Below are positions 1 to 9,505 of a stretch of 39,264 nucleotides of DNA, one piece after another. The number at the start of each line of letters is the position of its first letter. Positions within the stretch are counted from its first letter, which is position 1. The notes below the pieces were generated by a model that was given only the letters and a program-made list of their open reading frames with translations, was not told the origin of the DNA and made no database searches. Source of the DNA: Pantoea latae (GTDB lineage Bacteria; Pseudomonadota; Gammaproteobacteria; Enterobacterales; Enterobacteriaceae); contig NZ_MWUE01000005.1 of the NCBI RefSeq assembly GCF_002077695.1, forward strand, positions 1-39,264. Reading direction: 5' to 3'. The position numbers and the translations under genes were made by a program.

Positions 1-132
1 AAGCTTGAAGGTAAGCGTGAAGGGAAAATGGAAGTCGCGCGCAGCTTGTTAAAAATGAAGGTGGCGCGTGAAGCAATTTTGCAGGCTACGGGGTTGACTG
101 AAGAGGAATTGAATCGCGTTCAGTCAGCCTGA
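1..132 (+). CDS. C-terminal end of an Rpn-family (YhgA-like) putative nuclease, partial
   Basis: The first 43 codons form an open frame that enters from the left edge and stops with TGA at 130-132. The peptide is basic and helical (KLEGKREGKMEVARSLLKM...) and ends in a short LTEEELN motif. This helical tail is typical of Rpn/YhgA-like recombination-promoting nucleases, once annotated as putative transposases, whose PDDEXK catalytic core would lie upstream outside the window. The assignment rests only on this tail, so an unrelated protein with a similar KEGRxEG helix cannot be excluded. No mobile-element ends are visible beside it. Confidence 0.55.
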   Translation, partial: KLEGKREGKMEVARSLLKMKVAREAILQATGLTEEELNRVQSA

Positions 133-159
133 CGATCCCTGGCTTCGCCGCTACGCTTA

Positions 160-179
160 GGGCCAGCATCTGCTGGCCC
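160..179. terminator. Hairpin between the Rpn-like gene and gor
   Basis: Perfect 9-bp inverted repeat GGGCCAGCA-TC-TGCTGGCCC in the 63-base gap between two converging genes. No real T-run follows on either side, so it is a weak intrinsic terminator at best. Confidence 0.4.
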
Positions 180-195
180 CTCTGTCCGCACCAGA

Positions 196-1548
196 TCAGC
201 GCATCGTCACAAACTCTTCCGCCGCCGTCGGGTGGATCGCCACCGTATTGTCGAAATCTTTTTTCGTCGCGCCCATCTTCAGCGCCACCGCAAAGCCCTG
301 CAGCATCTCATCCATACCCGAACCGATGCCGTGAATGCCGACGATCTTCTCCTCCGCGCCGACACACACCAGCTTCATGCGGCACGGCTGGCGATGCTGC
401 GTAACGGCGGTGTACATCGCGGTAAAGGACGATTTATAGATTTTCACCTGATCGTCGCCGTACTGCTCGCGCGCCTGCGGCTCGGTCAGGCCCACGGTGC
501 CAATCGGCGGATGGCTAAACACCACGGTCGGAATGTTGCTGTAATCGAGATGCTCGTCCGGCTTGTTGTTGAACAGGCGCTCTGACAGGCGACGACCCGC
601 CGCAACCGCGACCGGCGTCAGCTCTACTGCGCCGGTGTTGTCGCCCACCGCATAGAGGCCGCTGACGTTAGTGTTCTGGTATTTGTCGACCTTGATATAG
701 CCTTTCTCGTTCAGCGCCACGCCGGTCGCCGCCAGATTCAGGTTGTCGGTTTCCGGTTGGCGGCCAATCGCCCAGACCAGACAGTCGACGGTCTGCTCGC
801 GCCCATCTTCCAGCTGCAGCGTCAGGCTGCCGTCGGCGTTCTTCACCACCGCTTTCGGCACGGCGTGCGTGTGCAGCGTCGGGCCTTCGGCGTTCATCAC
901 CTCCACCAGCGTATCGGTGATCAGCGGATCGAAGCTGCGCAGCGGCGCGTGCTTGCGCACGAACAGGTGCGTTTCTGAGCCGAGCGCGTTCACCACGCCC
1001 GCCAGCTCAACGGCGATATAGCCGGCGCCGATCACCGCGGTGCGCTTCGGCAGCGCGTCCAGCTCGAAAAAACCATCAGAGTCGATGCCGTACTCAGCGC
1101 CAGGCACGTCGGGATGGCTCGGACGGCCGCCGGTGGCGATCAAAATATGGTCGGCGGTGATGCGCTCGCCGTTAACTTCCACGGTATGCGCGTCGACAAA
1201 GCGGGCGAAGCCCTTGATCACATCGACGTTGTTTTTGCCCAGCACGTTATCGTACGAGGTATGGATGCGATCGATGTAGGCGCTGCGGTTTTTCACCAGC
1301 GTCTTCCAGTCGAAGTGGTTGACCGTAGTATCGAAGCCGTAATCCGGGCCGTACTGATGAATCGCCTCGGCGATCTGCGCCGCATGCCACATCACTTTCT
1401 TCGGAACACAACCCACGTTCACGCAGGTGCCGCCCAGCTCTTTGGCTTCAATCAGGGCGCATTTCTGGCCATACATGGCGGCACGGTTAATCGAGGCGAT
1501 ACCGCCGCTGCCTCCGCCAATGGCGAGATAGTCATAATGTCGTGTCAT
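196..1548 (-). CDS. gor: Glutathione-disulfide reductase
   Basis: Reduces oxidised glutathione with NADPH in the cytoplasm, as an FAD-containing homodimer with a redox-active disulfide. The chosen ATG at 1548 gives 450 residues, the E. coli Gor length, starting [16 protein letters not shown] with the FAD-binding Rossmann glycines at residues 11-16. The redox pair is GGTCVNVGC (Cys42, Cys47). The C-terminal active-site segment HPTAAEE carries the proton-relay His439. The frame stays open for about 100 codons upstream, but that part shows no homology and would run into the rbn promoter. The gene is divergent from rbn across 124 bases. In E. coli gor belongs to the OxyR peroxide regulon; I could not make out an OxyR site here. 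Identification is secure. Confidence 0.97.
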   Translation of the reverse strand: MTRHYDYLAIGGGSGGIASINRAAMYGQKCALIEAKELGGTCVNVGCVPKKVMWHAAQIAEAIHQYGPDYGFDTTVNHFDWKTLVKNRSAYIDRIHTSYDNVLGKNNVDVIKGFARFVDAHTVEVNGERITADHILIATGGRPSHPDVPGAEYGIDSDGFFELDALPKRTAVIGAGYIAVELAGVVNALGSETHLFVRKHAPLRSFDPLITDTLVEVMNAEGPTLHTHAVPKAVVKNADGSLTLQLEDGREQTVDCLVWAIGRQPETDNLNLAATGVALNEKGYIKVDKYQNTNVSGLYAVGDNTGAVELTPVAVAAGRRLSERLFNNKPDEHLDYSNIPTVVFSHPPIGTVGLTEPQAREQYGDDQVKIYKSSFTAMYTAVTQHRQPCRMKLVCVGAEEKIVGIHGIGSGMDEMLQGFAVALKMGATKKDFDNTVAIHPTAAEEFVTMR

Positions 1549-1582
1549 GGTGTGTCCATCCGGTTGCAAGTGTTTGGTCGGG

Positions 1583-1612
1583 ATTGTAACGCTGAGAGGC
1601 GAGACGGCGCAA
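1583..1612 (-). promoter_or_regulatory. Candidate gor promoter
   Basis: On the minus strand, TTGCGC (1607-1612) lies 18 bases before TACAAT (1583-1588), giving a start about 28 bases before the gor ATG. The -35 match is only fair. A second ATTGTA copy at 1627-1632 suggests an alternative start. Confidence 0.3.
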
Positions 1613-1672
1613 AGATTGCACCTATGATTGTAATAGGGTTGAATCCTCTCATCACTGACAGGGAAGCATAGC

Positions 1673-2584
1673 ATGCAGCTTACATTTCTCGGCACCGGCG
1701 GCGGCGCGCCCAGCCTGCAACGCAACGTCACCGCCATCGCCTTTACCCATTCGCCGCGCGGCGACACCTGGCTGTTCGACTGCGGCGAAGGAACGCAACT
1801 GCAGTACATGCGTTCGCCGCTCAAGCCGGGCCGCATGAACAAAATCTTTATCACTCATCTGCACGGCGACCATATCTTTGGCCTGCCCGGTCTGCTGACC
1901 AGCCGGTCGATGGGCGGCATCACCGAGCCGCTGACGATTTACGGACCTGAAGGCATCAAACGCTTTGTCGACACCGCGCTGTCGCTAAGCGGCTCCTATA
2001 CCGACTATCCGCTGGAGATCGTCGAGATTGAGGCGGGCCCGGTGCTTGACGACGGCGAGTTCCGCGTCAGCGCCTGGCCGCTGGTGCATCCGCTGCCCTG
2101 CTTCGGCTATCGCATTGAGCAGCACGATAAGCCGGGCTTTCTCGACGCTGCGCGACTGAAAGAAGAGGGGGTGCCGCGCGGGCCCTGGTATCAGCAGCTG
2201 AAAGCAGGAGCGCGCGTGACGCTGGAGGATGGACGGGTGATCAACGGCGCGGACTATCTCGGCCCGGCGACCAGAGGCAAAACCCTGGCGATTTTTGGCG
2301 ACACCGCGCCGACGCCGACGGCGCTGCAGCTAGCGGCAAACGTCGATTTAATGGTGCATGAAGCCACGCTGGAGGCGGCGCTGCAGGAGAAGGCCAACGG
2401 GCGCGGCCACTCCACCACGCTGCAGGCGGCGCAGGTGGCGAAAGAGGCAGGCGCGAAGCGCCTGATCGCCACCCATTTCAGCTCGCGCTATCTGCCGCGC
2501 GACATGCCGCGCCTGCTGGAGGAGTGCCGCTCGATATTTCCCGACACCGAGCTGGCCTCCGATCTGGCGGTATTTACGCTGTAG
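1673..2584 (+). CDS. rbn: Ribonuclease BN / tRNase Z-type metallo-beta-lactamase RNase
   Basis: Zinc-dependent RNase of the ElaC/RNase Z family that trims tRNA 3' ends and acts as an endo- and exoribonuclease. The 303 residues match E. coli Rbn (305) closely throughout. The metallo-beta-lactamase motif HLHGDH covers residues 62-67 (ligands His62, His64, Asp66, His67). Further ligands fit His139, Asp210 in FGDT and His268 in ATHFSSRY, and the exosite-like stretch NGRGHST is at 242-248. The ATG at 1673 is preceded by AGGGA. It is divergent from gor and meets rlmJ tail to tail with 4 bases between stops. In E. coli this gene is elsewhere on the chromosome, so its place between gor and rlmJ is a rearrangement or lineage-specific order. 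Confidence 0.95.
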   Translation: MQLTFLGTGGGAPSLQRNVTAIAFTHSPRGDTWLFDCGEGTQLQYMRSPLKPGRMNKIFITHLHGDHIFGLPGLLTSRSMGGITEPLTIYGPEGIKRFVDTALSLSGSYTDYPLEIVEIEAGPVLDDGEFRVSAWPLVHPLPCFGYRIEQHDKPGFLDAARLKEEGVPRGPWYQQLKAGARVTLEDGRVINGADYLGPATRGKTLAIFGDTAPTPTALQLAANVDLMVHEATLEAALQEKANGRGHSTTLQAAQVAKEAGAKRLIATHFSSRYLPRDMPRLLEECRSIFPDTELASDLAVFTL

Positions 2585-2588
2585 CAGC

Positions 2589-3431
2589 TTATTCCGGCAC
2601 GATCTGCGTGACGGTGGCGTGGCCGGTGCCGGCAGGCACCAGCTTCTGATGCAGCCAGGGCAGCAGCTCGTTCATCTGCTGCGCCAGCTTCCACGGCGGG
2701 TTGATAACGATCATGCCAGACGCGGTCATGCCGCGCTGGTCGCTGTCCGGGCGCACCGCCAGCTCAATCTGCAGGATATTGCGAATGCCGGTCGCCTCCA
2801 GATCGCGCAGCATATGCTTGATCTGCTGGCGCAGCACCACCGGATACCAGAGTGCGAACACGCCGGTGGCGAAGCGCTTGTGGCCCTCGTGAATCGCTTT
2901 CACTACCGCCTGATAGTCGCTCTTCAGCTCGTAGGGTGGATCGATCAGCACCAGGCCGCGACGGGTCGGCGGCGGCAGTTTCGCCTTCAGCTGCTGGTAG
3001 CCGTCGGCGCGCTCGACGCGGGCGCGGCTGTCTTTCAGAAACTCGCCGCGCAGCAGCGGAAAGTCGCTCGGATGCAGTTCAGTGAGCTGCAGCTTGTCCT
3101 CTTCGCGCAGCAGATGGCGCGCGATCAGCGGCGAGCCGGGATAGTAGCGCAGCGTGCCGTTGGGGTTGAGGTCGCGAATAGCGTTGAAGTAAGGCTTCAG
3201 CAGCGCCGGCGCGTCCGGCTGCTGCCAGATGCGGGCGATCCCCTCCAGATATTCGCCGGTGCGTTCAGCGTGCTCGCCGCTCAGCAGATAACGGCCTGCG
3301 CCAGCGTGGCTGTCGAGGTAGAGGAACGGCTTTTCTTTCTCTTTCAGCGCGCTGATGATCAGGCTCTGTACGGTGTGTTTCAGCACGTCGGCGTGGTTGC
3401 CGGCGTGAAAACTGTGGCGATAGCTCAGCAT
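2589..3431 (-). CDS. rlmJ: 23S rRNA (adenine2030-N6)-methyltransferase
   Basis: Methylates A2030 of 23S rRNA with S-adenosylmethionine. The 280 residues equal the E. coli RlmJ (YhiR) length and begin with the family hallmark MLSYRHSFHAGNHADVLKH. LDSHAGAGRY (39-48) is the SAM-binding motif, and DPPY at 164-167 is the catalytic motif IV of N6-adenine methyltransferases. The gene reads away from prlC across a 225-base spacer and ends 4 bases from rbn. Its position beside prlC and gor matches E. coli. Confidence 0.96.
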   Translation of the reverse strand: MLSYRHSFHAGNHADVLKHTVQSLIISALKEKEKPFLYLDSHAGAGRYLLSGEHAERTGEYLEGIARIWQQPDAPALLKPYFNAIRDLNPNGTLRYYPGSPLIARHLLREEDKLQLTELHPSDFPLLRGEFLKDSRARVERADGYQQLKAKLPPPTRRGLVLIDPPYELKSDYQAVVKAIHEGHKRFATGVFALWYPVVLRQQIKHMLRDLEATGIRNILQIELAVRPDSDQRGMTASGMIVINPPWKLAQQMNELLPWLHQKLVPAGTGHATVTQIVPE

Positions 3432-3582
3432 AACAGTGGGGATTCCGCGGTTGGCGTAAAAAGGCGTACTGCAAGTCAGCGAGATTATACCTGCTGAAGG
3501 GGAAAAATGCTGGCCGATTCTCCGTCGCGGCCTTGCCGCTGTCGTTTCTTCACCGCTCAGCCTGGGGCGGCATTGATTTTCG

Positions 3583-3590
3583 CTACACTT
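3583..3590 (+). promoter_or_regulatory. Candidate -10 element of prlC (sigma70/sigmaS type)
   Basis: CTACACTT in the prlC upstream region fits the extended -10 favoured by sigmaS; no good -35 lies 17 bases before it. It would start the message about 60 bases ahead of the prlC ATG. Confidence 0.3.
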
Positions 3591-3610
3591 AACCGCATGT
3601 TAATACGATT

Positions 3611-3637
3611 GCGTTGCGCGCCCCGCGCGCCCCATAC
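3611..3637 (+). promoter_or_regulatory. Possible heat-shock (sigma32) promoter of prlC
   Basis: CCCCATAC at 3630-3637 matches the sigma32 -10 consensus CCCCATnT well; the upstream GCGTTGC near 3611 is only a partial -35. In Salmonella the orthologous opdA-yhiQ operon is known to be heat-shock regulated, which makes this worth recording despite the weak -35. Confidence 0.3.
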
Positions 3638-3656
3638 ATTGAACAAGGACTGCGCT

Positions 3657-5699
3657 ATGACCAATCCGTTACTCCAGCCTTTTACGCTGCCGCCTTTCTC
3701 CGCTATTCAGCCTGAACATGTGGTGCCCGCCGTGACCGAGGCGCTGAACGAATGTCGCGCGGCGGTGGAAAAAGTAGTGGCGCAGGGTGCGCCCTACACC
3801 TGGGACAATCTGGTGCAGCCGCTGGCCGAAGTCGACGACCGCCTTGGCCGCATCTTCTCGCCGGTCAGCCATCTTAACTCGGTGAAAAACAGCCCAGAGC
3901 TGCGTCAGGCTTACGAGCAGACGCTGCCGCTGCTGTCGGAATACAGCACCTGGGTCGGCCAGCATGAAGGGCTTTATCAGGCCTATCGCGATCTGAAAGA
4001 GGGCGAGAGCTTCGCCGCGCTCGATCTGGCGCAGCAGAAAGCGGTCGACAACGCGCTGCGCGATTTCGAACTCTCCGGCATCGGCCTCGATAAAGAGAAA
4101 CAGCAGCGCTACGGCGAGATCGCCGCGCGCCTCTCCGAACTGGGTTCCGCCTACAGCAACAACGTGCTGGACGCCACCATGGGCTGGAGCAAGCTGATCA
4201 CCGACGAGAGCGAACTCTCCGGCATGCCGGAAAGCGCGCTGGCGGCGGCGAAGGCGCAGGCCGAAGCCAAAGAGCAGGACGGCTGGCTGCTGACGCTGGA
4301 TATCCCGAGCTACCTGCCGGTGATGACCTACTGCGACAACGCCGCGCTGCGCGAAGAGATGTACCGCGCCTACTCGACGCGTGCTTCCGATCAAGGCCCG
4401 AACGCCGGCAAGTGGGACAACGGCCCGATCATGGCGGAAGAGCTGGCGCTGCGTCACGAGCTGGCGCAGCTGCTCGGCTTCGACTCCTACGCGGATAAAT
4501 CGCTCGCCACCAAAATGGCAGAAAACCCGGCACAGGTGCTCGACTTCCTGAACGATCTGGCGAAGCGCGCCCGTCCGCAGGCGGAAAAAGAGCTGGCGCA
4601 GCTGCGCGCCTTCGCCGAGAAAGAGTACGGCGTCAGCGAGCTGAATCCGTGGGATCTCACCTACTACGGCGAAAAGCAGAAGCAGCATCTCTACACCATC
4701 AGCGACGAACAGCTGCGCCCCTACTTCCCGGAAGCGCGCGCCGTTAACGGCCTGTTCGAGGTGGTGAAGCGCATCTACGGCATCACCGCCAAAGAGCGCA
4801 CCGACGTCGACGTTTACCACCCCGACGTGCGCTTCTTTGACCTGTTTGACGAGAGCGGCGAGCTGCGCGGCAGCTTCTATCTCGACCTTTATGCGCGCGA
4901 GCACAAGCGCGGCGGCGCCTGGATGGACGACTGCGTCGGCCAGATGCGCAAAGCGGACGGCACGCTGCAGAAGCCGGTTGCCTATCTGACCTGCAACTTC
5001 AACCGTCCGATCAACGGCAAGCCAGCGCTGTTTACCCACGACGAGGTCACCACGCTGTTCCACGAATTTGGTCACGGCCTGCACCATATGCTGACGCGCA
5101 TTGAAACCCCAGGGGTGTCCGGCATCAGCGGCGTGCCGTGGGATGCGGTCGAATTGCCGAGCCAGTTTATGGAGAACTGGTGCTGGGAGCCGGAGGCGCT
5201 GGCCTTTATCTCCGGCCACTATGAAACCGGCGAGCCGCTGCCGAAGGAACTGCTCGACAAGATGCTGGCGGCGAAAAACTATCAGGCGGCGCTGTTTATC
5301 CTGCGTCAGCTGGAGTTCGGCCTGTTCGACTTCCGCCTGCACGCCGAGTTTGACCCGGCGAAAGGCGCGCAGATCCTCGACACCCTGCGCGAAGTGAAAA
5401 AGCTGGTGGCCGTGGTGCCGAGCCCGGAATGGGGCCGTTTCCCGCACGCCTTCAGCCATATTTTTGCCGGCGGCTACGCGGCGGGTTACTACAGCTATCT
5501 GTGGGCGGACGTGCTGGCGGCGGATGCCTATTCGCGCTTCGAAGAAGAGGGCATCTTTAATCGCCAGACCGGCCAGTCGTTCCTCGACAACATCCTGACG
5601 CGCGGCGGTTCGGAAGAGCCGATGGAGCTGTTTAAGCGCTTCCGTGGCCGCGAGCCGCAGCTGGACGCGATGCTGGATCACTACGGCATCAAGGGATAA
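3657..5699 (+). CDS. prlC: Oligopeptidase A (M3 zinc metallopeptidase)
   Basis: Cytoplasmic M3-family oligopeptidase that degrades short peptides, including cleaved signal peptides. The ATG at 3657 (AAGGA seven bases before it) gives 680 residues, the E. coli PrlC length, starting MTNPLLQPF. The zinc motif HEFGH is at residues 469-473 (His469, Glu470, His473), and Glu499 in the [11 protein letters not shown] segment supplies the third ligand. The open frame extends 50 codons further upstream, but that part covers the promoter region and resembles nothing. rsmJ follows after 8 bases, so the two form an operon as in E. coli and Salmonella. High third-position GC creates a very long antisense open frame here that is not a gene. 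Confidence 0.97.
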   Translation: MTNPLLQPFTLPPFSAIQPEHVVPAVTEALNECRAAVEKVVAQGAPYTWDNLVQPLAEVDDRLGRIFSPVSHLNSVKNSPELRQAYEQTLPLLSEYSTWVGQHEGLYQAYRDLKEGESFAALDLAQQKAVDNALRDFELSGIGLDKEKQQRYGEIAARLSELGSAYSNNVLDATMGWSKLITDESELSGMPESALAAAKAQAEAKEQDGWLLTLDIPSYLPVMTYCDNAALREEMYRAYSTRASDQGPNAGKWDNGPIMAEELALRHELAQLLGFDSYADKSLATKMAENPAQVLDFLNDLAKRARPQAEKELAQLRAFAEKEYGVSELNPWDLTYYGEKQKQHLYTISDEQLRPYFPEARAVNGLFEVVKRIYGITAKERTDVDVYHPDVRFFDLFDESGELRGSFYLDLYAREHKRGGAWMDDCVGQMRKADGTLQKPVAYLTCNFNRPINGKPALFTHDEVTTLFHEFGHGLHHMLTRIETPGVSGISGVPWDAVELPSQFMENWCWEPEALAFISGHYETGEPLPKELLDKMLAAKNYQAALFILRQLEFGLFDFRLHAEFDPAKGAQILDTLREVKKLVAVVPSPEWGRFPHAFSHIFAGGYAAGYYSYLWADVLAADAYSRFEEEGIFNRQTGQSFLDNILTRGGSEEPMELFKRFRGREPQLDAMLDHYGIKG

Positions 5700-5707
5700 C
5701 GGCTGCA

Positions 5708-6460
5708 GTGAAGATCTGTTTGATTGATGAATCGGGCGCCGGTGACGGCGCCTTGTCGCATCTGGCGCAGCGCTGGCAGCTGGAGCATGACGACGCCTGC
5801 GCGCTGGCGCTGGTGCAGACCGCGACCCATCTGGAGCTGCGCAAGCGCGACGAGCCGAAGCTGGGCGGCATTTTCGTCGACTTCGTCTCTGGGGCGATGG
5901 CGCACCGGCGTCGCTTCGGCGGCGGACGCGGCGAGGCGGTGGCGAAAGCGGTCGGCGTGAAGAGCGGTTACCTGCCGGATGTGGTGGACGCCACCGCTGG
6001 ACTAGGGCGCGACGCTTTCGTGCTGGCGGCGATCGGCTGCCGCGTGCGCATGCTGGAGCGCCATCCGGTGGTGGCGGCGCTGCTGGATGACGGGCTGCAG
6101 CGCGGCTATCAGGACGCGGAGATCGGCGGCTGGCTGCGCGAGCGGCTGACGCTGATCCATGCGCCGAGCGCGCAGGCGCTGGGCGATATTGCACCTGCGC
6201 CGGACGTGGTTTATCTCGATCCGATGTATCCGCACCGGCAGAAGAGCGCGATGGTGAAAAAAGAGATGCGGGTGTTTCAGTCGCTGGTGGGCGCCGACGA
6301 GGACGCCGATGCGCTGCTGGAGCCGGCGCGCCGGCTGGCGAAAAAGCGTATTGTGGTGAAGCGGCCTGACTATGCGCCGCCGCTGGCGGGGGTCGCGACG
6401 CAGTCGGCGGTGGTCACCAAAAGCCATCGCTTCGATATCTATCCGCCGCTCAATTCTTAA
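5708..6460 (+). CDS. rsmJ: 16S rRNA (guanine1516-N2)-methyltransferase
   Basis: Methylates G1516 of 16S rRNA using SAM. The 250-residue product starts at a GTG eight bases after the prlC stop. It carries the SAM motif [14 protein letters not shown] (94-107), the family-specific segment [20 protein letters not shown] (58-77) and a DPMYP catalytic loop (171-175). Length and motifs match E. coli RsmJ (YhiQ, 250 residues). It is the last gene of the prlC operon and ends at a strong hairpin terminator. No peptide transporter gene (dtpB) lies between it and uspA, unlike in E. coli. Confidence 0.95.
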   Translation: MKICLIDESGAGDGALSHLAQRWQLEHDDACALALVQTATHLELRKRDEPKLGGIFVDFVSGAMAHRRRFGGGRGEAVAKAVGVKSGYLPDVVDATAGLGRDAFVLAAIGCRVRMLERHPVVAALLDDGLQRGYQDAEIGGWLRERLTLIHAPSAQALGDIAPAPDVVYLDPMYPHRQKSAMVKKEMRVFQSLVGADEDADALLEPARRLAKKRIVVKRPDYAPPLAGVATQSAVVTKSHRFDIYPPLNS

Positions 6461-6465
6461 GAGAT

Positions 6466-6493
6466 AAAAAAGCCGGTCAGTACCGGCTTTTTA
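6466..6493. terminator. Bidirectional terminator between rsmJ and uspA
   Basis: AGCCGGT-CAGT-ACCGGCT stem flanked by A6 on the left and T5 on the right, so it can end both converging transcripts. Confidence 0.9.
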
Positions 6494-6513
6494 GCATCGC
6501 TACGCTGTGCCGC

Positions 6514-6951
6514 TTACTCATCATCCGCGTCGCGCAGCGGAACAATCAGCATATCGATATGTACCGTGTTGATTAGCTGGCGCGCCGACGACATCAGCTT
6601 GCTCCAGAAATCCTGATGGTGGCCGCATACCACCAGATCCACATCATATTTTTTAATCGCGTCTACCAGCACCTGGCCCAGATCGCCGCTGCCGCTCAGC
6701 GTCTCGCTAATTGGGTAGCCCGCCGCATCCGACAGCCCGCGCAGCGCCGTGTGCGTCTCTTCCGAGATGCGCTTCTGCATATCGCCCAGGTTGACGTCGA
6801 TCAGGCCGGTGTAGAGATCGGAATAGTTAACGTCGACGTGGATCAGCGAAATTTTGGCGTCATAGGGACGCGCCAGCGAAACGGCTTTATCCACCAGCAA
6901 CTGGCTTTCCGGGGAAAGGTCTACTGCAATCAGGATATGTTTATAAGCCAT
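6514..6951 (-). CDS. uspA: Universal stress protein A
   Basis: Small cytoplasmic stress protein induced by growth arrest and many stresses. The 145 residues start [16 protein letters not shown] and align with E. coli UspA (144). The C-terminal part lacks the GxxGx9G(S/T) nucleotide-binding motif found in ATP-binding Usp proteins; [18 protein letters not shown] stands there instead, typical of the non-ATP UspA class. AAGGAG lies at 6959-6964 with good spacing. It is divergent from uspB over a 424-base shared control region. Confidence 0.96.
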   Translation of the reverse strand: MAYKHILIAVDLSPESQLLVDKAVSLARPYDAKISLIHVDVNYSDLYTGLIDVNLGDMQKRISEETHTALRGLSDAAGYPISETLSGSGDLGQVLVDAIKKYDVDLVVCGHHQDFWSKLMSSARQLINTVHIDMLIVPLRDADDE

Positions 6952-7375
6952 GATATAACTCCTTTCACAAGATTCAGGACGGCAACCTGTCTTCCTGTCG
7001 CGTTATTGCCTGCGCAATCCTTTACGCGAACGGGCGATATGTGTCACCAGATGGTCTGTCGGCGGTGGCGACAGAGTATTGTTATGCCATCAGTATAGCG
7101 GCGACGGTGAGCAAATGCTTCCGTACCGGCTTCGGTTGTGAATGAGATCAAGGCTTATCGTCTTTTTCACTCGCCGCGAACGAAAATCATCGCTGGAAAA
7201 AAATGAAAATCTTCTCCTACACTACAAATTAACGGTCACTCTTACCTGGCAATGACCGCTTAAGCTTGGCAAATAAAGAGATCTGTTCAGGTCATTCAGT
7301 GGTTGGCTTTTTCCCGTGGAGCGTAAAGCGCAGCCGCGCTAAACCTGTCTCTGCGGCTCCAGCCGGGAGGGATAT
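6952..7375. other. uspA/uspB divergent control region
   Basis: This 424-base spacer has no convincing ORF. It holds the uspA ribosome site next to the gene, a possible minus-strand -10 TATACT at 7092-7097 for uspA with a poor -35, and the uspB -10 at 7217-7223. The middle is AT-rich (AAAAAAATGAAAATC), as is usual at growth-phase promoters. The uspB leader would be about 145 bases. Confidence 0.6.
7217..7223 (+). promoter_or_regulatory. sigmaS-type -10 of uspB
   Basis: CTACACT is the consensus extended -10 of sigmaS promoters, and E. coli uspB is a known RpoS-dependent gene. There is no recognisable -35, as is common for this class. The start would be near 7230. Confidence 0.55.
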
Positions 7376-7711
7376 ATGATCAGCACTATCGCGCTTTTCT
7401 GGGCTCTTTGTGTGGTGTGTATTGTGAATATGGCGCGCTATTTTTCTTCTTTGCGCGCGCTGCTGGCGGTGCTGCGAGGCTGCGATCCCTTGCTCTATCA
7501 GTATGTTGACGGAGCGGGTTTCTTTACGTCGCACGGTCAGCCGAGCAAACAGGTGCGGCTGGTGCGCTATATCTGGGCAAAGCGTTATCTCGATCATCAC
7601 GACGACGAATTTATTCGTCGCTGCGAACGGGTGCGCGGTCAGTTTATTTTAACCAGCGCCTTATGCGGACTGGTGATCCTCAGCCTGATCTGCCTGGCGA
7701 TCTGGCATTAG
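7376..7711 (+). CDS. uspB: Universal stress protein B (inner membrane)
   Basis: Inner-membrane protein of 111 residues, the E. coli UspB length. In E. coli it is sigmaS-induced and its loss makes stationary-phase cells ethanol sensitive. Hydrophobic segments lie at about residues 2-20 and 88-110, around a charged centre containing the family stretch [21 protein letters not shown]. The ATG at 7376 follows a strong GGGAGGG. It is transcribed alone, ends at a hairpin shared with pitA, and keeps the E. coli neighbourhood uspA-uspB-pitA. Confidence 0.95.
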   Translation: MISTIALFWALCVVCIVNMARYFSSLRALLAVLRGCDPLLYQYVDGAGFFTSHGQPSKQVRLVRYIWAKRYLDHHDDEFIRRCERVRGQFILTSALCGLVILSLICLAIWH

Positions 7712-7715
7712 CGAT

Positions 7716-7746
7716 AAAAAAAGGGCGACTCGCGTCGCCCTTTTTT
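7716..7746. terminator. Bidirectional terminator between uspB and pitA
   Basis: GGGCGAC-TCGC-GTCGCCC stem with A7 before and T6 after. Confidence 0.9.
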
Positions 7747-7760
7747 ATGCAGCCGGTGGG

Positions 7761-9263
7761 TTACACCAGCTTAAGCGCCAGCCAGTAGAGGCTGCCTGAC
7801 AGCACAATACACACCGGCAGCGTAAACACCCACGCCATGGCGATGTTCTTGATGGTGCGGCTCTGCAGCCCGCCGCCGTCGACCAGCATGGTGCCCGCCA
7901 CCGACGACGACAGGATATGGGTGGTCGAGACCGGCATACCGGTGTAGCTGGCGATGCCGATAGAGACCGCCGCGGTCACCTGTGCCGACATCCCTTGCGC
8001 GTAGGTCATGCCTTTTTTACCAATCTTCTCGCCGATGGTGGTCGCCACGCGACGCCAGCCGATCATGGTGCCAACGCCGAGCGCCAGCGCGACCGCCATG
8101 ATAATCCAGACCGGCGCGTACTCGATGGTGCCCAGCAGGTCGGTTTTCAGCTTGCCGAGGAAGCGCTTATCGTCGGCGCTGGTTTCCGGCAGCTTGGCGG
8201 TTTTATCTGCGGTGTCGGCGATGCAGAGCAGCAGACGACGCATCTGGCTACGCTGTTCGACGTTGAGCTGGTCATAGCTTTGCAGGTTGCTATTCAGCAG
8301 GCCCTGAGCGCGCTGCACCGCCTGCAGCACGCGGGCGCTGTCGCAGTGGAACTCTTTAGGACCAGACGGCGTCTCTTCCGGCGTCGGCAGCGCAGGCGGC
8401 GCCATCTGAATGACGTGCGTCAGCGCGTCGCCGTGCTGCTGATAATACTGTTCGAGATGGTTAACCGCGTCGCGCGTACGGGTGATGTCGTAGCCGCTGG
8501 CATTCATGTTCACCACGAAACCGGCTGGCGCGACGCCGATCAGCACCAGCATGATCAGGCCAATGCCTTTCTGACCGTCGTTAGCGCCGTGCGAGTAGCT
8601 GACGCCGATCGCCGAGACGATCAGGGCGATACGCGTCCAGAACGGCGGCTTTTTCTTGCCGTCGATTTTTTCGCGGTCGGCCGGCGTCATATGGATGCGC
8701 GCGCGTTTTTTGGTGCTGCTCCAGTAACGACGCAGCAGGAAAATCAGGCTGCCCGCGATGATCAGGCCGACAATCGGCGAGAGGATCAGCGACAGGAAGA
8801 TGTTGATGACTTTAGGGATGTTTAGCGCGTCGATCACCGAGGTGCCGGTCATCAGCGCGTTGGTGAGGCCGATGCCGATAATCGCGCCAATCAGCGTGTG
8901 CGAACTGGAGGCCGGCAGGCCGAGATACCAGGTGCCGAGGTTCCAGATAATCGCGGCCAGCAGCATGGAGAAGACCATCGCCAGGCCGTGCGCGGAGCCG
9001 ACATTCAATAACAGATCGGTAGGCAGCATATGCACGATAGCGTAAGCGACGCTTAAGCCCCCGAGCAGTACGCCAAGGAAGTTAAATACGCCCGCCATCA
9101 CCACAGCAAGCTGCGCGCGCATGGCGCGGGTATAGATAACCGTTGCAACTGCGTTGGCCGTGTCGTGAAAGCCGTTGATTGCTTCATAAAACAATACAAA
9201 CAGCAGGGCAAGAACCAGTAACAGGCCGGTAGTGAGGTCAAGACCAGCGAACAAATGTAGCAT
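7761..9263 (-). CDS. pitA: Low-affinity inorganic phosphate transporter
   Basis: Inner-membrane, proton-coupled carrier that takes up phosphate as metal-phosphate complexes. The chosen ATG at 9263 gives 500 residues against 499 in E. coli PitA, starting [10 protein letters not shown]; the open frame has 18 extra upstream codons with no homology. The N-terminal PiT signature [15 protein letters not shown] and its C-terminal counterpart [41 protein letters not shown] segment are both visible, with about ten hydrophobic segments and a central polar loop (roughly residues 215-370). No strong Shine-Dalgarno precedes the start. It is divergent from yhiN. Confidence 0.95.
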   Translation of the reverse strand: MLHLFAGLDLTTGLLLVLALLFVLFYEAINGFHDTANAVATVIYTRAMRAQLAVVMAGVFNFLGVLLGGLSVAYAIVHMLPTDLLLNVGSAHGLAMVFSMLLAAIIWNLGTWYLGLPASSSHTLIGAIIGIGLTNALMTGTSVIDALNIPKVINIFLSLILSPIVGLIIAGSLIFLLRRYWSSTKKRARIHMTPADREKIDGKKKPPFWTRIALIVSAIGVSYSHGANDGQKGIGLIMLVLIGVAPAGFVVNMNASGYDITRTRDAVNHLEQYYQQHGDALTHVIQMAPPALPTPEETPSGPKEFHCDSARVLQAVQRAQGLLNSNLQSYDQLNVEQRSQMRRLLLCIADTADKTAKLPETSADDKRFLGKLKTDLLGTIEYAPVWIIMAVALALGVGTMIGWRRVATTIGEKIGKKGMTYAQGMSAQVTAAVSIGIASYTGMPVSTTHILSSSVAGTMLVDGGGLQSRTIKNIAMAWVFTLPVCIVLSGSLYWLALKLV

Positions 9264-9354
9264 AAACATTACGCCATTTTTGAGGACATGAGCGCGGCGC
9301 ATTATCTGCGACAACACACTGTATGGGAAAGCAAAATATAGTCTTGTTTTGACT

Positions 9355-9427
9355 TAATTATGTCGAAAAACGCGCTGTTTAGTCTAAAAGCGTCGTAAAA
9401 CCAGCAGGTTACAATATGACATAATTA
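9355..9427. repeat. Separated inverted repeat in the pitA/yhiN spacer
   Basis: TAATTATGTC (9355-9364) is the exact reverse complement of GACATAATTA (9418-9427), with 53 bases between. The surrounding 242-base spacer is AT-rich and contains no gene. The arms could be regulator half-sites or simply AT-rich chance. Confidence 0.4.
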
Positions 9428-9505
9428 CGACAAGTTTTTGACGCTGGCGTCGCGCAGAGCAGACCACTACAATCAGCGCCTTTCAAGACGGGCAGGGTAA
9501 CAGCA

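Noticed and set aside
1549..1672. OxyR site upstream of gor
   Set aside because: I looked for spaced ATAG/CTAT half-sites and found only scattered short matches, not the required register.
1549..1854. N-terminal extension of gor
   Set aside because: It would overlap rbn and its promoter and is unlike any Gor; the 450-residue form matches E. coli exactly in length.
3669..6194. 841-codon open frame antisense to prlC and rsmJ
   Set aside because: It mirrors two secure genes in very GC-rich DNA, its peptide is Arg/Gln/Val low-complexity and it has no family features.
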